Source: an uncultured Clostridia bacterium
GTDB lineage: Bacteria > Bacillota > Clostridia > Christensenellales > Aristaeellaceae
DNA: 28,554 bases
NCBI GenBank assembly: GCA_934643825.1
Contig: CAKUCW010000033.1
Coordinates: 1-28,554, forward strand
Direction of reading: 5' to 3'
Shown here: positions 23,972-28,554 of the stretch, one piece after another
How the letters are laid out: each line of letters begins with the position of its first letter
How positions within the stretch are numbered: the first letter of the stretch is position 1
Program-made: the position numbers and the translations under genes
The notes under the pieces: generated by a model
Told to the model about the DNA's origin: nothing
Database searches by the model: none
What the model saw: the letters and a program-made list of their open reading frames with translations, nothing else

Positions 23972-24850
23972 ATGACGGGAAGTATCCTGCGGGGCATCGG
24001 CAGCTTTTATACCGTGCTTTGCGATGAGGATGGACAGGAATATACCCTCCGCGCTCAAAAAAAGCTGCGCCATCAGAAGATGACGCCGATGGTTGGCGAC
24101 CGTGTTCGCTTTACGCCCGGTCAGGGTGAGGAAGACGGCTGGCTGGAGGAGATTCTGCCGCGCAGAAGCGCGATGGAAAGACCCAGCGTTGCCAATGTCG
24201 ATATGTTGATGCTGGTTGTGGCAAGCGTGCCGCAGCCGGACATGCTGCTTTGCGACAAGCTGATTCTGCGTGCGGAAAAGGGCGGCATGATCCCCGCGAT
24301 CTGCGTCAACAAGATTGATCTGGGCGATGAACTGGTGCAGGAAATTCGCAAAGAATATGTCGGCACACAGCTGCGCGTGTTCAGCGTCAGCGCACACACG
24401 GGCGAGGGCGTTGCCGAACTGCGCGAAGCGATGCGCGGCAAGGTTACCTGCCTTGCGGGGCAATCTGCCGTCGGCAAAAGCTCGCTGCTCAATGCGCTGT
24501 TTGATTTGGGATTGGAAACCGGCGGCTTGAGCCGAAAGACCGAGCGCGGTCGGCATACGACGCGCCGCGCAGAGATGATGGCTGTGGACGGCATGTTTGT
24601 GCTGGACACGCCGGGATTCAGCCTGCTTGAACTTGAGCCGGGAATTGATCCCCAGGATTTTGCCCAGCTTTATCCCGAATATAATGCGCTGGCTGGCGAA
24701 TGCCGCTTTCAGCCGTGCCTGCACGACAGGGAACCGGGATGCGCCGTGCATGCCGCGGTAGACGCGGGGAAGCTTGGCGCGGAACGCTGGCAGCGATACC
24801 GCGAACTGCTTGCGCAGGTTCGGGAAAATTGGAAAGGACGTTACGAGTAA
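23972..24850 (+). CDS. rsgA: Ribosome small-subunit GTPase RsgA
   Basis: The protein has 292 residues. This circularly permuted GTPase checks late 30S maturation. An OB-fold lies at about 1-65. The G motifs come in permuted order: NKID (113-116), SVSAHTGEG, then Walker A GQSAVGKS (163-170), the T-T switch at 196-197 and DTPG (212-215). A C-terminal zinc site is formed by C244, C249, H251 and C257. GGAG lies before the ATG, 9 bases after the kinase stop. The rpe start overlaps its stop (TAATG). Confidence 0.97.
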   Translation: MTGSILRGIGSFYTVLCDEDGQEYTLRAQKKLRHQKMTPMVGDRVRFTPGQGEEDGWLEEILPRRSAMERPSVANVDMLMLVVASVPQPDMLLCDKLILRAEKGGMIPAICVNKIDLGDELVQEIRKEYVGTQLRVFSVSAHTGEGVAELREAMRGKVTCLAGQSAVGKSSLLNALFDLGLETGGLSRKTERGRHTTRRAEMMAVDGMFVLDTPGFSLLELEPGIDPQDFAQLYPEYNALAGECRFQPCLHDREPGCAVHAAVDAGKLGAERWQRYRELLAQVRENWKGRYE

Positions 24851-25518
24851 TGAGCGGAAGAAAGATTGAGATTTCGCCCTCCGTGCTGGGTGCGAACCTG
24901 ATGTGCTTGGGGGAAGAAATCCGCCGCGTGGAGGAGCTGGGCATCGGCTGGCTGCATCTGGATCACATGGATGGTCATTTTGTGCCGAACATCAGCTTTG
25001 GACCGGATTTCGTCAGCGCGATGCGCAAGCAGACGAAGCTGTTTCTGGATGTTCATCTGATGCTGTCTGAGCCGATGAAGTATATCGAAACCTATGCCAA
25101 GGCGGGTGCGGATCTCATTACCGTACACGTTGAAGCGGATGACGACGCGGAAACGATGCTTCGCGCAATTGCCGCGCAGGGCATCAAGGCGGGCATCAGC
25201 ATCAAGCCCGGTACGCCTGTTCAGGCGATTGAGCCGCTGCTCCCGCTGTGCGATTTGGCGCTGGTGATGACGGTTGAGCCAGGATTCGGCGGACAGAGCC
25301 TGCGGGAGGACTGCGTTGCGAAGATCCCCGAACTGAAAGCCATGATCGAGAAATCCGGTCGGGATATCCTCATCGAGGTGGATGGCGGCGTAAAGCGCGA
25401 AAACGCGGAGAAAGTGGTTCGCGCCGGCGCGGATGTGCTGGTCATGGGCACGGGACTCTTCCGTGCGGATGATCCGAAGGCGGTTGTGCGCGAAGTGCTT
25501 GCGTGCGCGGAGGCGTAA
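24850..25518 (+). CDS. rpe: Ribulose-phosphate 3-epimerase
   Basis: The protein has 222 residues and interconverts ribulose 5-phosphate and xylulose 5-phosphate in the pentose phosphate pathway. The TIM-barrel motifs are present: metal ligands H36 and D38 in HLDHMDGHFVPN, H69 in DVHLM, the phosphate-loop VEPGFGGQ and the second catalytic aspartate in EVDGGV. Two family positions are unusual: the SADF of strand 1 reads GANL, and the residue after the first metal aspartate is H39 instead of V. The start overlaps the rsgA stop codon. An upstream in-frame extension lies inside rsgA and is rejected. Confidence 0.96.
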   Translation: MSGRKIEISPSVLGANLMCLGEEIRRVEELGIGWLHLDHMDGHFVPNISFGPDFVSAMRKQTKLFLDVHLMLSEPMKYIETYAKAGADLITVHVEADDDAETMLRAIAAQGIKAGISIKPGTPVQAIEPLLPLCDLALVMTVEPGFGGQSLREDCVAKIPELKAMIEKSGRDILIEVDGGVKRENAEKVVRAGADVLVMGTGLFRADDPKAVVREVLACAEA

Positions 25519-25521
25519 ACC

Positions 25522-26175
25522 GTGCGGACGCTGATTGTGCTTGGCGGGGACACACCGGGGAAGGCGCTTCTTCGCGCATGCGCGAAAGAAGCTGACTGGA
25601 CAATCGCGGCGGACAGGGGCTTGGAGGCATTTGATGCGGCAGACGTCGAGCCGGATCTGCTCATCGGCGACATGGATTCCATTCGTCCGGATATCCTCGC
25701 GAGATATGAAGGAAAGCTGGAAGAGAGAAGGCTCAACTGCATCAAGGATGATACGGACGGCGTCGATGCGCTGGACGTGGCTTTAAAGCGCGGCGCAACG
25801 GAGATCACGTTTCTTGGCGCGTTGGGCGGGCGGCTCGATCATGCGATTGCCAATGTCATGCTGCTTGTCCGCGCCCATCGTCAGGGAGCCAAGGCGCGTA
25901 TCCTTTCGGAGGACGCGGAGATTTGGCGCGTCGATGGCGAAACCGTTCTGCGCGGAATGAAAGGGGAAACCATCTCCCTTTTGCCGCTTGGAGAAGCAGA
26001 AGGCGTGAGCATTGAAGGATGCTTCTATCCGATTTCGGATTATACCCTGACCAGCGATTACCCAATCGGCGTGAGCAATGTCGTCACGGCGGACGAGGCG
26101 AGGGTTTCCGTTCGGAAGGGCGATTTGATTCTTTTCCGATATCAAAATATACATGGGCATGGAGAGAAAGCATGA
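25522..26175 (+). CDS. thiN: Thiamine pyrophosphokinase
   Basis: The protein has 217 residues and transfers pyrophosphate from ATP to thiamine. Motifs are AADRGLE at 29-35, GDMDS (49-53), KDDTDG (75-80) and GGRLDH (102-107), followed by the beta-sandwich thiamine-binding half ending near LILFRYQ. The GTG start lies 3 bases after rpe. The stop overlaps the next gene (ATGA). The rsgA-rpe-thiN order is typical of Firmicutes. Confidence 0.95.
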   Translation: MRTLIVLGGDTPGKALLRACAKEADWTIAADRGLEAFDAADVEPDLLIGDMDSIRPDILARYEGKLEERRLNCIKDDTDGVDALDVALKRGATEITFLGALGGRLDHAIANVMLLVRAHRQGAKARILSEDAEIWRVDGETVLRGMKGETISLLPLGEAEGVSIEGCFYPISDYTLTSDYPIGVSNVVTADEARVSVRKGDLILFRYQNIHGHGEKA

Positions 26176-27641
26176 ATCCGATAATCTTGGATGAGCGGCT
26201 GAGTGCCGCCGCAAAGATGGCGCGTGAGGCGCTTGAAGGGCAAGAGCAGCCTAAAGGGGCAGATATCGGATGCGACCATGGCTTTCTGACGGCGAGTCTG
26301 CTGGAAAGCGTGCCCGGGCTGACGATGATCGCCAGCGATGTGAGTGCGCCGTCCCTGGAGAAGGCGCGTCGGCTGCTTGCTTCCAGAGGGCTGGAAGCGC
26401 GTGCTGCGCTGACGGTGGCGGACGGTTTATCGGCAATGGAAACGCCCGTGCATGCGGTGATGATTCTGGGCATGGGCGCCGGGACGATTCTCAAGATTGT
26501 CCGCGAGGGCATTGCTCAAATCGGGAACGCCGCGCTGATTGTGCAGGCAAACGTCGATCTGTCTCTTTTGCGCACGGAGTTGGCGCGGATGGGCTTTGTG
26601 ATTCAAAAAGAAAGCTACTGCCGTGCCGCGGGGCGTCATTATGTGACGATGCTTGCGCGGCAGGGTGACGCGGTTTTGCCGGATGCGCGTCACGCGCTGC
26701 TGGGAACCTGTGCGGACGGCGCAAAAGACGAAGAACAGATGGATTATCTCGTCTGGCAAAGAGGCGTACGCGTGCGGGAGATGCTCTCTCAGGCGGGAAC
26801 GGATACGCCGCGTGCGCGGGAAAGACTGAGCGCGGGCGGTCAGGAATTATCGAGGATTGCGGAGGCGATCGGCATGGAAACTTGCAGAGTGACCGATGTT
26901 CTGAACATGGTGGATCAGATTGCGCCCTATGAGCTGGCGGAGGAATGGGATAACCCCGGTTTCCTGTTTGGCAGGAAGAACGCGGAGGTGACACGCGTCG
27001 TTGTCGCGCTTGACCTGACACAGCAGACGGTTGACGAGGCGAAAGCGCTGGGCGCACAGCTGATTGTGACGCATCACCCGATCATGTTCTCCGCCGTCAA
27101 GCGGGTGACGGATGAAACACGCGAGGGTCGGCTGATGCTGGATATGGCACAGGCGGGCATTGCGCATATTGCGGCGCACACCAATCTGGACGCGGCGCCG
27201 GGCGGCGTGAATGATACGCTGATGAAGCTCATGGGTGCACAGAATGTTCGCGGCGAAGGCTTTGTCCGCGCGGGAGAGCTGGAGGAAGGCATGACGTTCG
27301 GCATGCTCTGCGCGAGAGCCCAGCAGAAGCTGCATGCGGCTGTCCGCGCTTACGGCGCGGCGGATACGCCGGTGCATGTGCTGGGCTGCTGCTCCGGCGC
27401 AGGCGGAAGCGAATTGGACGACGCCATGGCGCTGGGCGCGGATTGCTATATTACGGGCGAAATCCGCCATCACGAAGCATTGGATGCGGTGGACAAGGGT
27501 TGCTGTGTCATCGAAGCAGGTCATTTCGAAACGGAAAACCCCGTCTGTGAAGTGCTTGCCGCCGCTTTACAAAACGCGGCGGATGCGTTACAATATAACC
27601 TGACGGTTTTCTGCCTGAAGGGCAATCCTTTCGGGCGTTGA
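26172..27641 (+). CDS. Fused TrmK tRNA(A22) methyltransferase and Nif3-like metal protein
   Basis: A single frame of 489 codons encodes two proteins that are usually separate neighbours (trmK and yqfO in Bacillus). Residues 1-234 are TrmK, the SAM enzyme methylating N1 of A22 in tRNA: LDERLSAAAKM, GADIGCDHGFLTASL, SDVSAPSLEKA, LGMGAGTIL. Residues 235-489 are a short-form NIF3 family protein with a dinuclear metal site: AEEWDNPGFLFG, THHPIMF, HTNLDAAPGGVND and the C-terminal ITGEIRHHE and EAGHFETE. No stop, linker or frame change separates them. At the seam an ATG (26874) is preceded by GGAGG 8 bases upstream, so the NIF3 part may also be made alone. The ATG start overlaps the thiN stop. Confidence 0.93.
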   Translation: MNPIILDERLSAAAKMAREALEGQEQPKGADIGCDHGFLTASLLESVPGLTMIASDVSAPSLEKARRLLASRGLEARAALTVADGLSAMETPVHAVMILGMGAGTILKIVREGIAQIGNAALIVQANVDLSLLRTELARMGFVIQKESYCRAAGRHYVTMLARQGDAVLPDARHALLGTCADGAKDEEQMDYLVWQRGVRVREMLSQAGTDTPRARERLSAGGQELSRIAEAIGMETCRVTDVLNMVDQIAPYELAEEWDNPGFLFGRKNAEVTRVVVALDLTQQTVDEAKALGAQLIVTHHPIMFSAVKRVTDETREGRLMLDMAQAGIAHIAAHTNLDAAPGGVNDTLMKLMGAQNVRGEGFVRAGELEEGMTFGMLCARAQQKLHAAVRAYGAADTPVHVLGCCSGAGGSELDDAMALGADCYITGEIRHHEALDAVDKGCCVIEAGHFETENPVCEVLAAALQNAADALQYNLTVFCLKGNPFGR

Positions 27642-27662
27642 TAGATTGAGGAGGGTCCTATT

Positions 27663-28370
27663 TTGGAACAGTACGAACTTTTGTGGCAGTATCAGCAGGT
27701 GGACATGGAGCTGGATCAGTATGAAAAGGAGATGCGCAGCAACAGTAACCGTAAGGAGCTGCTCAAGCATCGCGATTTCCTGCTGGAACAGCAGAATGTG
27801 CTCAAAAAGATCGAGACGGATGTGGAGATCATGAGCGACCGCATGGAAGCGCTGGCGGACGAGATTGAGCGTCTGAACGGCTCTGTTGCGGAAGCGAGCG
27901 CAAACTTTGAGGCGCATCGTCCCGATGATCTTGAGGAAGCAAAGAAGCAGATTGCGTCTCTCCAGAAGCTGATCACGACCATTTCCCGATATGAGAGCGA
28001 ACTCGCCAAAATGCGCAAGGACTCCGAAGCACGCGATCGCCAGCAGCGCGAGGTGCGTGTGCGTGCGGCGAAGGCGCGTGCCGAGTTTGACCGCATCAAG
28101 GTCATCTACGACGAGGAATACAAGCATGCGGCGGTCAAGCTCGAGGAGCTGAAGAAGAAGGTCGCCGAGGAAGCGAAGGACATTGATCCGGAACTGCTTG
28201 AAAAATACAAGGCGATCAAGCGCCATTCCACGCCGCCGATTACCCGGATTCACGATGACCGCTGCGGCGGCTGCAACATGCAGCTTCCGGCGGCTGACAT
28301 GAACAAGATCCGCACCGGCGCCGCGTATGTGGAGTGCGAAAACTGCGGACGCATCATTCTGGTCAAGTAA
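27663..28370 (+). CDS. Coiled-coil zinc-ribbon protein (C4-type, CT398/zf-RING_7 family)
   Basis: The protein has 235 residues. Residues 5-175 form a long antiparallel coiled-coil hairpin rich in E, K, R and L. The C-terminal zinc ribbon has C201, C204 (CGGC), C225 and C228 (CENC). This matches the conserved bacterial family that includes Chlamydia CT398 and usually lies next to the Nif3-like gene. The precise function is unknown; binding to RNA polymerase or secretion components has been proposed for relatives. It starts with TTG, supported by GAGGAGGG 7 bases upstream, 21 bases after the fusion gene. Confidence 0.9.
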   Translation: MEQYELLWQYQQVDMELDQYEKEMRSNSNRKELLKHRDFLLEQQNVLKKIETDVEIMSDRMEALADEIERLNGSVAEASANFEAHRPDDLEEAKKQIASLQKLITTISRYESELAKMRKDSEARDRQQREVRVRAAKARAEFDRIKVIYDEEYKHAAVKLEELKKKVAEEAKDIDPELLEKYKAIKRHSTPPITRIHDDRCGGCNMQLPAADMNKIRTGAAYVECENCGRIILVK

Positions 28371-28374
28371 TTTC

Positions 28375-28404
28375 TTGACATGATGCACGGGTATATGCTA
28401 TAAT
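28375..28404 (+). promoter_or_regulatory. Strong promoter of RNase P RNA
   Basis: TTGACA (28375-28380) and TATAAT (28399-28404) both match consensus perfectly at 18-base spacing, with TG one base before the -10. Such strength fits a stable RNA gene. The start point should be about 28410-28412. Confidence 0.93.
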
Positions 28405-28410
28405 ATCGAA

Positions 28411-28554
28411 CGTTTGTGAGGTTGCCGGGCGGCCGCGCGCCGAAAGGTGTGAGGAAAGTCCGAGCTCCACAGGGCAGAGCGCCGGGTAACACCCGGCGGG
28501 GGCGACCCCAGGGAAAGTGCAACAGAGAGATACCGCACGCTTGACGTGTAAGGG
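28411..28554 (+). ncRNA. rnpB: RNase P RNA, 5' part (cut by the window end)
   Basis: The catalytic RNA of RNase P trims the 5' ends of tRNA precursors. GAGGAAAGTCCGAGCTCCAC followed by AGGGCAG is the universal CR-I segment. GGTAAC-CCCGGCGGGGG, the GTGCAACAGAGAGATACCGC segment and a final TAAGGG follow in the same order as in E. coli rnpB, indicating an A-type fold. About 144 bases are present, a bit under half of the gene. The exact 5' end is inferred from the promoter. Confidence 0.96.

Noticed and set aside
28250..28522. A 90-codon minus-strand frame across the rnpB promoter and 5' end
   Set aside because: It overlaps a consensus promoter and a clear structural RNA on the other strand and has no motif.

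Overview
The window looks like a chromosomal segment of a moderately GC-rich (estimated by eye in the high 50s percent) member of the Bacillota, most likely class Clostridia. The evidence is the gene order priA-def-fmt-rsmB-rlmN-PP2C-PASTA kinase-rsgA-rpe-thiN, a groES-groEL operon under a canonical CIRCE operator, strong GGAGG ribosome binding sites, and several GTG/TTG starts. Genus and species cannot be fixed from the sequence. No phage, insertion sequence, tRNA or CRISPR array was seen.

Left part (1-8914), accessory. A perfect bidirectional terminator flanked by two inverted copies of a palindromic repeat closes a minus-strand operon: a membrane-anchored CotH-kinase protein with three lamin-tail domains, then a DUF4956 membrane protein, then a VTC-type (polyphosphate polymerase-like) protein. 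Next come a patatin-like protein that lacks the usual catalytic serine context, and, convergent with it, a secreted caspase-fold protease with a FlgD-like Ig tail. A 418-bp AT-rich intergenic region with a 9-bp direct repeat at 11-bp period follows. It leads to a membrane-anchored ComEC-like metallo-beta-lactamase protein with a C-terminal Cys/His segment.

Middle part (8915-13784). Facing terminators separate this from groEL and groES (minus strand, promoter plus CIRCE). mutY lies on the plus strand and overlaps, tail to tail, a small zinc-ribbon gene that sits behind a WYL-family regulator. The regulator and priA are divergent and have back-to-back promoters.

Right part (13785-28554), a housekeeping run on the plus strand: priA, two near-identical def genes, fmt, rsmB, rlmN, a PP2C phosphatase, a PASTA kinase, rsgA, rpe, thiN, a trmK-Nif3 fusion, a coiled-coil zinc-ribbon protein and the 5' part of RNase P RNA. 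Most genes overlap by a few bases or are separated by a few, so they are probably cotranscribed and translationally coupled. Together they serve replication restart, N-terminal formyl-methionine metabolism, rRNA/tRNA modification, ribosome assembly, Ser/Thr phospho-signalling and small-molecule metabolism.

The most notable points are: a roughly 780-bp tandem duplication of terminator-promoter-def-5'fmt with a 320-bp core that is identical while the flanks have diverged; the trmK-Nif3 fusion with an internal Shine-Dalgarno and ATG at the seam; the 15-residue repeat extension on RsmB; the degenerate patatin; and the CotH/DUF4956/VTC operon.
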